The position numbers and the translations under genes were made by a program. Positions 40,988 through 50,123 of a stretch of 64,000 bases of DNA are shown here, piece by piece; the stretch's first letter is position 1; every line of letters begins with the position of its first letter. Under the pieces are notes generated by a model, which saw only the letters and a program-made list of their open reading frames with translations, was not told where the DNA came from and did not search any database. Source of the stretch: Gemmatimonadota bacterium (lineage in GTDB: Bacteria > Latescibacterota > UBA2968); NCBI GenBank assembly GCA_009838845.1, contig VXRD01000126.1, positions 62,001 to 126,000 on the forward strand. Direction: 5' to 3'.

Positions 40988-43876
40988 ATGACGAGATGGA
41001 TAATCGCATTTGTTGCGATGTCGTTTTTATCCGCATCGGCAATGGCCGGGGTGACGGGTAAAATTGCGGGTCAGATTGTCGATAAAGGCGACGGTGGTGG
41101 CTTGCCCGGTGCCAATGTGGTGGTTCTGGGCTTGCACAGTGTCTTTGGTGCGACATCAGATCCCGAAGGTAATTTTGTGATTTTGAATGTGCCGGCGGGC
41201 ACTTTTGACGTAAAATGCAGTTTTATCGGGTATCAAGACGTGGTGCTCAAGGGCATCAAGGTATTGCCCGATTTGACCACCGAAGTAGATTTTGTGCTCG
41301 CAGAACAAGTACTGGAAGGCGAAACTATCGAAGTGGTGGCGGTGCGTCCGCTGGTGCAGAAAGACAAGACCAGCTCGATGCGCCTCGTAACCAGCGAAGA
41401 ACTCGAGTATATGCCGGTTCGCGGGTATGCAGCGGCCACGTCCTTGCAGGCGGGCGTGACGAACCGGAACGGCACGCTTTACATACGCGGTGGGCGGTTT
41501 TCCGAAGTTGACTACATCGTCGATGGCGTGTCGCAGAAGGATTTGCAATTCGGCTCATCGACCACCACCCTGAGCAATGGCGCTATAGATCAGGTATCTG
41601 TGATTGTGGGTGGATTTGAAGCGGAGTACGGGCGCGTGATGTCGGGCGTTGTTAAGGTGGTGACGCGCGAAGGCGGGCAGAATTATTCGGGGTCTGTGGA
41701 ATATATTACAGATGAGATGAATGACCGCAGTTGGGCCGGTGCGCCTTCTTATGGGTATAACACTACCGATGCGACATTTGGTGGTCCGCTCGTTCCCGGA
41801 ACGAACGGACCTTCGTTTTTTGTTTCCGGAGAATACATCGATCGCCTCGACCGCAGCCCGCGCTGGGGGGTGGAAGCCCACGAGTGGGAAAAAGACCTGT
41901 TGTCACAGGAAGAGTACGATTTGCTCAGCGAGGGCATATTGCCGCATTATACGCTCGAAAGATGGGGCTGGCAGGCCAAGCTGGCGTATCGGTTGTCCGA
42001 CGAAATCGGTCTGAAGGCAGGGATTGTAGGCTCAAAAACGGATCGCTTGAGCTATAGTCACACCTATCGCTATAATTTGCGGCATGCGCCGCGTGTCAAA
42101 AGAAATAACAACTCGGCATTTGCCCGCGTGACCTATACGATGGGTGCAAAGACCTTCTTCACTTTGCAAACAAGTCTGTTCGACCAGAATTTTAAGGCGG
42201 GCGACGGGGTTCATTTCGACAATTTGCACGACTATGCCCGTCCCCAGGGCAATTCGCGTTTTGACGCGGAAAGTTTGTTTGCACGCGGCGATGTGGATTC
42301 CACCGAGATTACGCAGACAACGGAAACCATCAATGATCGCTCTATAACGTATTTTGAAGGCGATGAAGGGCGCGTGTATGATGACTTTGAGCAAACCAGC
42401 TCATTTTATCTCACGCCTATCGACTTCGATTTGACCAGCCAGATCAGCCGCAATCACCAGTTTAAGCTCGGTTTTGACGTGCAGATGCATCGGTTGCGTT
42501 ATTACCGGCACCTGACCCCCATTTTGCTCTTTCGCGGTCCATTTGTCAGCACAGACGACAGGGGTGGCTTTCAGGATGTAGATCGCTACGGGTATGATTA
42601 CAACTGGAATGGCCAGGTAGTCGAACCTCTGGATTCGACCCGAGACGCGCAAAAAGAACCCATTTTGGCTTCGTTTTACGTGCAGGACAAGATGGAATAC
42701 GACGGGTTGATCATCAATGCGGGCGTGCGTTACGATTATTTGAATGCGAGTACCGATGTGCTCGCCAATGAAGGCGTGCCATTGGGTGGCGATTCCACAC
42801 TCGATCCATCGGATCTCGCTGGCAATAGCGTGTATCACAAGATCAGCCCGCGCCTGGGTGTTGGGTTTCCCGTTACAGATAAGACCGTGTTCCACATGAA
42901 CTACGGCATTTTTTACCAGCAACCCAAGCTGGAAGACCTGTATGTTGGTCTGGATTATCTGGAATACAAAGTGCCACTGGGGGGATATTATTACGCCTTT
43001 GGCAATCCGAATCTCAGGCCGGAAAAAACCACGGCTTACGAAGTGGGTGTGGTGCAGCAGTTGGGCGGTCATGCCAGTGTCGATGTCACTGCTTATTACA
43101 AAGCCGTGGAAAACCTCGTTCAGGTGTCGACAATTCCGTCTGATCCCACGGCCTTTTCCTCGTTTCGCAACAACGACTACGGAACCATCAAGGGGCTGGA
43201 CTTTGGTTTGCTCATGCGTCGCATAGGGCGCACAACAGCGCGTCTGTCTTATTCTCTGGCTTATGCGACGGGCACGGGATCAACCCCACAAACTCAGCGG
43301 CGGATCGCCTGGGGCTTCCAACCCGGCGTGACCGAGCCGCCCAAATCGACCTCACCTCTCGACTTTGATCAACGCCACAAAATTTCGGCATCGATCGACT
43401 ATCGCTTTGTCGATAAAGATGGGCCGAGGTTCCTGGGCGGTCAGCCGCTGTCCAATGCCGGGATCAATGTGTTGTTCGAAGCCGGGAGTGGGTTCCCCTA
43501 TACGCCCACGTTTACGTTTAATGAAGTGACCACAGGGGCTTCGGCGTCACGTCCTTCGGGACCGGTGAATTCCAGCTATGGTCCCTGGACATTCAGGACC
43601 GATGTGAAGGCGAATAAGCGTTTCAAAATTATAGGGCTTCAGGGCGACATATACGTCTGGGTACTCAATTTGCTCAACCGCGCCAACGCGACTAGCCCCG
43701 TGTATTCGAGCACGGGCAGCCCAATGACTTCGGGCTGGTTGAATACAGACGAAGGCCGCAAATTTGTGGAGCGCTTTGGTCAACTGGGCGAAGACAAATA
43801 CAAGCTCAAAGAGAAAAGCCCATTCAACTTTGGCACGCCGCGGCAGGTTCGCTTCGGACTCGCGCTCAGCTTCTAA
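40988..43876 (+). CDS. TonB-dependent receptor-like outer-membrane protein
   Basis: This is a protein of about 962 residues with a signal peptide ending near SAMAG. A carboxypeptidase-regulatory-like beta-sandwich follows (GKIAGQIVDKGDGGGLPGAN to about residue 100). Then come a plug domain (about 120-240, with LYIRGGRFSEVDYIVDG) and a long barrel ending LRFGLALSF-like (VRFGLALSF). AGAAGGGAG precedes ATG 40988. It heads an apparent operon with a FlgD-tailed exported protein and a PorV-like protein. It probably imports a large or complexed nutrient. The leader 40844-40987 contains no other feature I can support. Confidence 0.88.
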   Translation: MTRWIIAFVAMSFLSASAMAGVTGKIAGQIVDKGDGGGLPGANVVVLGLHSVFGATSDPEGNFVILNVPAGTFDVKCSFIGYQDVVLKGIKVLPDLTTEVDFVLAEQVLEGETIEVVAVRPLVQKDKTSSMRLVTSEELEYMPVRGYAAATSLQAGVTNRNGTLYIRGGRFSEVDYIVDGVSQKDLQFGSSTTTLSNGAIDQVSVIVGGFEAEYGRVMSGVVKVVTREGGQNYSGSVEYITDEMNDRSWAGAPSYGYNTTDATFGGPLVPGTNGPSFFVSGEYIDRLDRSPRWGVEAHEWEKDLLSQEEYDLLSEGILPHYTLERWGWQAKLAYRLSDEIGLKAGIVGSKTDRLSYSHTYRYNLRHAPRVKRNNNSAFARVTYTMGAKTFFTLQTSLFDQNFKAGDGVHFDNLHDYARPQGNSRFDAESLFARGDVDSTEITQTTETINDRSITYFEGDEGRVYDDFEQTSSFYLTPIDFDLTSQISRNHQFKLGFDVQMHRLRYYRHLTPILLFRGPFVSTDDRGGFQDVDRYGYDYNWNGQVVEPLDSTRDAQKEPILASFYVQDKMEYDGLIINAGVRYDYLNASTDVLANEGVPLGGDSTLDPSDLAGNSVYHKISPRLGVGFPVTDKTVFHMNYGIFYQQPKLEDLYVGLDYLEYKVPLGGYYYAFGNPNLRPEKTTAYEVGVVQQLGGHASVDVTAYYKAVENLVQVSTIPSDPTAFSSFRNNDYGTIKGLDFGLLMRRIGRTTARLSYSLAYATGTGSTPQTQRRIAWGFQPGVTEPPKSTSPLDFDQRHKISASIDYRFVDKDGPRFLGGQPLSNAGINVLFEAGSGFPYTPTFTFNEVTTGASASRPSGPVNSSYGPWTFRTDVKANKRFKIIGLQGDIYVWVLNLLNRANATSPVYSSTGSPMTSGWLNTDEGRKFVERFGQLGEDKYKLKEKSPFNFGTPRQVRFGLALSF

Positions 43877-43891
43877 ATGGGAGATTAGAAC

Positions 43892-46800
43892 ATGAAAAGC
43901 TTTTTGAATATTTTGACGCTGGCTTTGATGAGTGTGAGCATGGCTGGCATTGCGCTGGCTGCATCGCCCTCGCAAAAGCCGCGGCTGGGTAAAATTAGCA
44001 ATGATCAAGTGATTGATGTGAACAATATCAAAATGTTTGTGACCAACCAGGGATCATTCGCCTGGGACCTGGCGACCGGATCTTCGGGCCTTGAATTTCC
44101 CAAGGGCACGGGCAAAACCGCGGTATTTGCTTCCGGTCCGTGGATTGCGGGCAAGGTCAATGGAGAGATTCGCGTGGCGATTGCCGAGTATTCATTTGAG
44201 TTTGCGCCCGGGCCTATTTTGCCCGATGGCACACCCGCCGATCCGCAACTCGACCGCTATCGCGTGTATAAGATTAGCAAAGGCGATGGCATGGAAAATC
44301 CGGATTACGCGCAGTGGCCGGTTGAAGACGGCGCGCCGGTCAATTCCGATGGTACGCCAATGGTGCTGGGTGACCAGACCTTGTGGGCGGTTTATAACGA
44401 TGCCGATCCGGGTTCCCACACCAATATGCAGACTGCGCCTTTAGGCGTTGAAATACAGCAGACGACATTTGCGTTTGACCGCACAGGTCCGCTTGGCAAT
44501 GTGATATTTGTCAAATTTTTGATTATCAACAAGGGTGGCAATACCATCGATAGCACTTATGTGTCGCTGTGGTCTGATCCCGATCTGGGGCAGTTCGATA
44601 ACGACCTGGTGGGCTGCGATGTGGAGACCAGCTTTGGGTTTTGTTATAACGGATCAAACATAGATGCGCAGTATGGTTCTTCACCCCCTGCCGTGGGGTA
44701 TGACTTTTTCAAGGGGCCGATTGGCGATGACGGTGTGGAATTGCCGATGACGTCGTTTAACAAATACATCAACGGTACGGATCCTCATACCGCAGAAGAG
44801 ACCTATAATTATATGAAGGGTCTCGACCCGGATGGCGGCGTGACCGATCACACCGATCCGATTACGGGTCAGGTGAAGGCTTTTATGGTCGATGGAGATC
44901 CGGTTGCGGGCACGGGCTGGCTTGACGAAAACCCGGCTGACCGGCGCTTTATGCTCACGGCGGGTCCGTTTACCTTTGCGCCCGGCGATACACAAGAAGT
45001 AGTGGGTGCTATTATTATCGGGCAAGGCCAAGATCGTCTCACGTCGATTACAGCCGTGCGTTTTAACGATACATTTGCACAATCGGCTTTTGATGCCAAT
45101 TTTGCATTGCCATCGCCTCCGCCCTCACCCAAAGTGTCGGTGGCTGTGACGGGTGATCACATGGGCAATGGCAAAGTTCAGTTGACCTGGGGAGATGATT
45201 CAGAAGTCGCTTCGGGTGATTATGCCTTTGAAGGTTATAACGTGTATCAGGGCGAGTCGATCGCTGGCCCCTGGAGGCGCCTTGCGACTTATGACGTGAT
45301 CAATGGCTCGGCCATCATTTTTGACAATCAGTTCGATGAAGGTGCGGGTGTGGTGGTCAACTCGCCCGCGCAATTTGGCGGTGACTCGGGTATTCGGCGC
45401 TATATCGAACTGACCGAGGATAAGGTTTTGGGCGGTAGGCTGGTGACGGGTAAAACCTATTATTTTGCGGTGACGGCCTATTCGTTGAATGAGGGCAGGT
45501 CGCCCAAAACGCTCGAGACATCCATCTCGGCTCTGGCTGATGGGCGCATGACGTTTAAGCCCCTTTCGGATGAGTTGATTCCGGCCAATGGTATTGTGCC
45601 GCGCGGACCCACTGCGGGTACGCGATTCAATACCGTGGGTGTGGATAGTACTGTTGAGCACACATCGGGTTCAAGCGATGGTATCGTGGCTGTAGAGGTG
45701 GTTGACGATACACAGATCACGGGCGCGTCTTACGAAGTGCGCTTCCGCGATACCGATGCGGGAACGGTGTGGGATTTGATCAATTTGTCGAGTGGTCAGG
45801 CCGTGCTCTCAGATATGCAGCAGCACGCCTCACTGGATGCGGCGATTTCCAATCCGATTGTCGAGGGTTTGCTCGTGCGTGTGACGGGTCCACCCCTCGG
45901 CATCAAAGATTGGGATATTCCCTCGGGCGCGCGGTGGTACACCTGGGCAAATACCAACTGGGGTGCCGAAGGTTTTAACGGCGCGATGACGGGCGATATT
46001 GCCCATATGTGGTTCGGTCCAACGAGTGTGTCGCCTGCGCGGTTGGTCAATGTGGAATTGCGATTTACCAGTGTGATTGAAGATGAAGGCGAGGATCAGT
46101 ACAAACCCATTGACCTGACCAATCCCAACGTGTCTTATGGATATCGGTATTTGCGCGGTGCAGGTGCTCCTCCTCCTGCTCCTGCAGATCAGACGACCAC
46201 ACAAGCACCTTATGACTGGAGCCATTATATCATCAATACATCGGGTCCCGGCGTATATGTGTATCAGGAACGCAATCCCATCGCGCTTTCGGCCTGGGAT
46301 ATGGAAAATAATCGCCGTCTCGAAGTTGGCTGGTTGGAAAATAACCAACCCGGCGGCCTGGTCAACGGCGCGTATGGTCCGGGATTTTACGGCGATGTCA
46401 GCAATCTGGCTGGTGGTGGACCGCGCGAGTGGCTGTTCATTTTTGATCGGGATTATACCGAGCCGGGCGATGATTCCAATGTGGCGGAGTTGTCTCAGGG
46501 TTTGATTAACGATGCGCCAGCACCACCCATTATGTATATCATTTGGGCCGCGCGCCGTACGCCAGATCGGTTTCCACAGGATGGCGATTCGTTTTTGATT
46601 CTGGCGAATCACGTCAATGGCCCCAACGATGTGTTTGCATTTAACACACAGGGGGCTGTCCGGGGCGATCAGGAGTTGGCGGTGGAGGATTTGACCAAAA
46701 TTCTGGCGGTGCCCAATCCGTATCTGGGGCGTTCGTCTTATGAATTCACTTCTCTCGCACGCCAGATGCGTTTTACCAATCTTCCCGCGCAATGCACGAT

Positions 46801-47005
46801 CCGAATTTTCAGCCTGTCGGGCGATCTGGTGCGAACGATTAATCACAATAACGGTTTGTCGTTTGATACCTGGGATCTGAAAACAGATCAGGGCGTGCTG
46901 GTTGCCAGCGGCATTTATATCGCGCATTTTGATGCGCCAAATATCGGTACGCATTTTATTAAGTGCGCGGTGTTTATGGAAGCTGAGACGCTGAACACAT
47001 TTTAA
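43892..47005 (+). CDS. Large exported protein with FlgD/T9SS-like C-terminal domain
   Basis: This 1037-residue protein has a signal peptide (MKSFLNILTLALMSVSMAG, about 1-26). The body is beta-rich, with a Fn3-like region near 415-545. The last 85 residues resemble a secretion/sorting domain: VPNPYLGRSSYEF, then IRIFSLSGDLVRTI and WDLKTDQGVLVASGIYIAHF. That is the FlgD-like/T9SS type A pattern. The PorV-like gene 26 bp downstream supports export through a T9SS-related route, though no core T9SS gene is visible here. Function of the body is unknown. Confidence 0.75.
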   Translation: MKSFLNILTLALMSVSMAGIALAASPSQKPRLGKISNDQVIDVNNIKMFVTNQGSFAWDLATGSSGLEFPKGTGKTAVFASGPWIAGKVNGEIRVAIAEYSFEFAPGPILPDGTPADPQLDRYRVYKISKGDGMENPDYAQWPVEDGAPVNSDGTPMVLGDQTLWAVYNDADPGSHTNMQTAPLGVEIQQTTFAFDRTGPLGNVIFVKFLIINKGGNTIDSTYVSLWSDPDLGQFDNDLVGCDVETSFGFCYNGSNIDAQYGSSPPAVGYDFFKGPIGDDGVELPMTSFNKYINGTDPHTAEETYNYMKGLDPDGGVTDHTDPITGQVKAFMVDGDPVAGTGWLDENPADRRFMLTAGPFTFAPGDTQEVVGAIIIGQGQDRLTSITAVRFNDTFAQSAFDANFALPSPPPSPKVSVAVTGDHMGNGKVQLTWGDDSEVASGDYAFEGYNVYQGESIAGPWRRLATYDVINGSAIIFDNQFDEGAGVVVNSPAQFGGDSGIRRYIELTEDKVLGGRLVTGKTYYFAVTAYSLNEGRSPKTLETSISALADGRMTFKPLSDELIPANGIVPRGPTAGTRFNTVGVDSTVEHTSGSSDGIVAVEVVDDTQITGASYEVRFRDTDAGTVWDLINLSSGQAVLSDMQQHASLDAAISNPIVEGLLVRVTGPPLGIKDWDIPSGARWYTWANTNWGAEGFNGAMTGDIAHMWFGPTSVSPARLVNVELRFTSVIEDEGEDQYKPIDLTNPNVSYGYRYLRGAGAPPPAPADQTTTQAPYDWSHYIINTSGPGVYVYQERNPIALSAWDMENNRRLEVGWLENNQPGGLVNGAYGPGFYGDVSNLAGGGPREWLFIFDRDYTEPGDDSNVAELSQGLINDAPAPPIMYIIWAARRTPDRFPQDGDSFLILANHVNGPNDVFAFNTQGAVRGDQELAVEDLTKILAVPNPYLGRSSYEFTSLARQMRFTNLPAQCTIRIFSLSGDLVRTINHNNGLSFDTWDLKTDQGVLVASGIYIAHFDAPNIGTHFIKCAVFMEAETLNTF

Positions 47006-47031
47006 CGAACCGCTTAATGGAGGAATAACTT

Positions 47032-48087
47032 ATGTTCAGGCAGATGATTTTTCTGTTTGCCGCGCTGGCATTGATCGCTCAGGATGCCCGTGCAGGCGAT
47101 GAGAGCCGCATTGGCACAGCCGCGGCACAAGAGTTGCGCATTCCTATTGGATCGCGCGGTACAGCACTTGGGGGTGCCATACTGGCCCATGTAAAGGGTG
47201 CCGAGGCATTGCAGTGGAATCCTTCGGGATTGGTATTTGGAACGCACAAGCGCGAAGCCATATTTTCATATCTGGATTATATCGCAGATATGAATGTGAA
47301 CTATTTTGCGATTACCACACGTCTGCGGGATGATATTTCGGTGGGGATCAGTGCCCGCGTGTTTGCGGTGGGCGATATTATTGTGACGACCGAGGAGTCG
47401 CCCGAAGGCACGGGCGAGGTGCTCTCGCCGAGATTTTCGTGTGTGACATTTACGTATTCGCAGTTGTTGACAGATCGCGTGTCGTTTGGCACCACGATCA
47501 AATATATCCACGAGGCGATTAAGCGCGAGGTCGCCAATGGCCTGGCGTTTGACTTTGGCTTCCAGTACAAAACCGCACTCAAAGGTCTGACGCTGGGTAT
47601 TGCCATGCAAAATTTTGGTCCCGATCTGCGGTTTGATGGTCCGGATCTGGATCGGGTGGTGAAATTGCAAGACGCTGTTCCAGAGGCCGATCCCCAGGCC
47701 GGGTCGCGCAGTTTCCGCACGTCACTGGCAGCGGCTGAGTTGCCCACGTCCATAGAAATCGGTTTTTCCTATGCTTTCTATGAAGATGCGCTGGGCAAAG
47801 CTATTTTTTCGGCGACCTTCCGCAATAACAATCTGGCGACTGACGAATATCAGGCTGGCGTTGAGTATTCGATGAAGCAAATTCTTCAGTTGCGCGGAGG
47901 ATATGTTGCTTCTCCAACAGGTGATGCCCTGCCCAGCGGGTTCAAGAAGGAATATATTCTCGGCCCGACGTTTGGCTTTGGTCTGAATGTGCCCATGGGC
48001 AATATGGCTTTTCAGGTGGATTATGCCTTTGGCAAGACAGAGTACTTTCAGGATAATCACTGGTTGACTGTGGGGCTTGGGTTCTGA
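47032..48087 (+). CDS. PorV/PorQ family outer-membrane protein
   Basis: This 351-residue protein has a signal peptide ending near ARAG. The opener IPIGSRGTALGGAILAHVKGAEALQWNPSGL is the PorV/PorQ (UPF0164) signature, and the rest is barrel-like, ending WLTVGLGF. PorV shuttles T9SS cargo in Bacteroidota. GGAGG precedes ATG 47032. It is the last gene of the receptor operon and is followed by a terminator. The role as cargo shuttle is inferred from family and neighbours. Confidence 0.82.
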   Translation: MFRQMIFLFAALALIAQDARAGDESRIGTAAAQELRIPIGSRGTALGGAILAHVKGAEALQWNPSGLVFGTHKREAIFSYLDYIADMNVNYFAITTRLRDDISVGISARVFAVGDIIVTTEESPEGTGEVLSPRFSCVTFTYSQLLTDRVSFGTTIKYIHEAIKREVANGLAFDFGFQYKTALKGLTLGIAMQNFGPDLRFDGPDLDRVVKLQDAVPEADPQAGSRSFRTSLAAAELPTSIEIGFSYAFYEDALGKAIFSATFRNNNLATDEYQAGVEYSMKQILQLRGGYVASPTGDALPSGFKKEYILGPTFGFGLNVPMGNMAFQVDYAFGKTEYFQDNHWLTVGLGF

Positions 48088-48111
48088 GAGAAGCTCTCTC
48101 ACTGGATACAC

Positions 48112-48147
48112 AAAAGGCTGCGGTCGAAAGATCGCAGCCTTTTTTTG
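48112..48147. terminator. Bidirectional terminator
   Basis: An 11-bp stem AGGCTGCGGTC/GATCGCAGCCT with a GAAA tetraloop is flanked by A4 and T7 runs. It lies between the convergent PorV-like and UxuA-like genes and can serve both. Confidence 0.85.
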
Positions 48148-48149
48148 AA

Positions 48150-49094
48150 TTAGCCTGTTCCATGGATGAGACCACGCATGTAACCGACTGCATAGAGCCG
48201 TCCGAGGAAGTTGTAGCCTCCTGTATCTTCCTGGTCAATCGCAAAGGTGGGCGTGTGGTCGGGGCGAACGACGCCCTTAAATCCGATTGCTTTGTACGCG
48301 CGAATGGCTTCTGCCATGTCGGTGTCGCCGTCGTCGTGAAAAGATTCGGAGAAGGTGGGTACCTGGCCGTGGAGGTCGCGGAAGTGGGCGAAGTGGATGT
48401 GGTCTTTGAAGTGGTGTATGGTGGCCGGGATGTCGGCACCCATGGCTTTGAAGTTGCCCTGGCAATAGGTGAGGCCATTGTATTCGCTGGGGATAAAAGA
48501 GATGACGCGATCATAGGCTTCGGGGCTGGTGATGATGCGGGCAACGCCTCGAATGGGCGAGAGCGGCGGGTCGTCGGGGTGCAGGCCCTGTTTGACGCCG
48601 GCTTCTTCGGCAACGGGTATGACTCTTTTGAGGAAGTATTCGAGGTTTTCCCAGAGGCGTTCTTCGGTGATGTCGCCATAGTCGGTGATGGGGGGCGCGT
48701 CTTCCATGTCGCTGTGGTCGTAGGTACTGGTCAGGGCATTGCCGCGCGTGCGGGTGGTCATCGAGGTGCGCATCCAGTTAAAGACAGCCATCCAGTTGTA
48801 ACACATTACGGGAATGCCCGCTGCGCCGAGGTTGCGGATGGTCTGGCAGTAGTTGTCGATTTCACTGTCGCGGTCTTCAAGGCCCAGTTTGATGTTGTCC
48901 GAAATGGGAACAGATTCGACCACAGACCAGCGCAAGCCCTGGTCTTCAATGCGTTTTTTGTGGCGCAAGATGGCGAGATAATCCCATACGGGGCCAGCAT
49001 TGGGTAAGACCGTTACGATGTCTTCTACGCCCATTTGAAGCGCGGTCTGGAGGTTTTCATCGGTGAATGGTCGGATAACGAGCGCGATTCTCAT
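48150..49094 (-). CDS. uxuA: Mannonate dehydratase (UxuA-like)
   Basis: This 314-residue TIM-barrel lyase has the UxuA motifs CYNWM (about 98), GLHPDDPP (about 171), FRDLHG and FHDDGDTDM, and RPDHTP near the end. UxuA dehydrates D-mannonate to 2-keto-3-deoxygluconate in hexuronate breakdown. The protein is shorter than the usual 350-390 residues. It is the last gene of a minus-strand set with an isomerase-like protein and a Gfo/Idh/MocA oxidoreductase. Related proteins in such genomes may act on other sugar acids. Confidence 0.85.
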   Translation of the reverse strand: MRIALVIRPFTDENLQTALQMGVEDIVTVLPNAGPVWDYLAILRHKKRIEDQGLRWSVVESVPISDNIKLGLEDRDSEIDNYCQTIRNLGAAGIPVMCYNWMAVFNWMRTSMTTRTRGNALTSTYDHSDMEDAPPITDYGDITEERLWENLEYFLKRVIPVAEEAGVKQGLHPDDPPLSPIRGVARIITSPEAYDRVISFIPSEYNGLTYCQGNFKAMGADIPATIHHFKDHIHFAHFRDLHGQVPTFSESFHDDGDTDMAEAIRAYKAIGFKGVVRPDHTPTFAIDQEDTGGYNFLGRLYAVGYMRGLIHGTG

Positions 49095-49111
49095 GGTACT
49101 ATGTCCTTTTT

Positions 49112-50122
49112 TTAGCCTACAGTGATTGTTTTTCCAGTTTGTGCCGCTTCGTAAGCGGCGTTGATAATTTTTACGGTGGCTACGGCGTCTTCAGGGGTGG
49201 CACTTTCACAGGTGTTGTTGAGGATGTCGTCTATGAAGATTTTGTGGTGCAGGTGGCCTTTGGGATGCTGTTCGAGGTCGGGTTGAATCCAGTCGCCTTT
49301 GTGGCCCTGGGTGTAAACGAGGGTTGCGGGCGCAATGGGATGTTTGATGATCATCGAGCCGCCATCGCCGTAGTGTTCGGCGTAATAGGCTCCTGCGCCA
49401 CCGCGTTGGGTCCAGTGCATTTCAAAGGTGACGAGGGTGCCGCCAGACATTTCGAAATTCATGATGGCTACGGTTTCATTGGGGCGGTTGATGGTGGGGT
49501 CTATCGGCAGGTTTGCATTGGTGAGATAGGGATCCATCATGGCTTGCACTTTGACAACGTCTTGTTCGGTGAGATACCGGATGACGTCTATGCCGTGTGT
49601 ACCGATGTCGAGGACACCGCCCCACAAGCGAACGGCGTTGTCGTAGCGGCTGCCGATGCAGTTGCGATGGCGCACCATTTCGAGGCGGCCGATTTTGCCC
49701 TCCTGCAGGATTCGACGCGCGCCCTGAGTATGCGAAAAGTAGCGATGCATGAAGCTGCAGACGAGGCGATTGCCCGTGCGCCTGGCTGCCTGGGCGAGAA
49801 ATTCAGCGTCTTCATTTGTCAGTGCAAAGGGCTTTTGGGTGAAGACGTGTTTGCCCGCTTCGAGGGCTGCGGGAATGATTTCGGTGCGTGTATTCACGCG
49901 GGTGAGGAGCATGATGGCGTGAATGTCGTCGCGGTCTAAAATGCAGCGGTAATCGGTGTACGCATCGCGAAAGCCGAATTGCTTCTGTGCTCTTAATCTG
50001 AGCGATTCGTCGAGGTCTGCAACGGCGACGAGTTCGGCATTTGGGAGTGCGTGTACAGGGGGTAAATGGTAATTGCGGGCGATATTGCCCACGCCGATAA
50101 CGCCAATACGAACACGGTCCAT
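49112..50122 (-). CDS. Gfo/Idh/MocA family oxidoreductase
   Basis: This is a protein of about 336 residues. The N-terminal Rossmann motif is RIGVIGVGNIARNYHLPPVH, and the AGKHVFTQKPFA segment holds the catalytic Lys. GVLDIGTHGIDVIRYL is the usual substrate-domain motif. I placed the start at ATG 50122, directly after the isomerase stop (GGTGG upstream); a 10-residue extension overlapping the upstream gene is less likely. The reaction could be oxidation of a sugar feeding the dehydratase, by context. Confidence 0.87.
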   Translation of the reverse strand: MDRVRIGVIGVGNIARNYHLPPVHALPNAELVAVADLDESLRLRAQKQFGFRDAYTDYRCILDRDDIHAIMLLTRVNTRTEIIPAALEAGKHVFTQKPFALTNEDAEFLAQAARRTGNRLVCSFMHRYFSHTQGARRILQEGKIGRLEMVRHRNCIGSRYDNAVRLWGGVLDIGTHGIDVIRYLTEQDVVKVQAMMDPYLTNANLPIDPTINRPNETVAIMNFEMSGGTLVTFEMHWTQRGGAGAYYAEHYGDGGSMIIKHPIAPATLVYTQGHKGDWIQPDLEQHPKGHLHHKIFIDDILNNTCESATPEDAVATVKIINAAYEAAQTGKTITVG

Positions 50123-50123
50123 G

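Noticed and set aside
45830-46954. 374-codon open frame on the minus strand
   Set aside because: It lies entirely inside the FlgD-tailed exported protein gene.
48162-49007. 281-codon open frame on the plus strand
   Set aside because: It is the complement of the UxuA-like gene, which has all family motifs; the plus-strand product is Val/Gly-rich and domainless.
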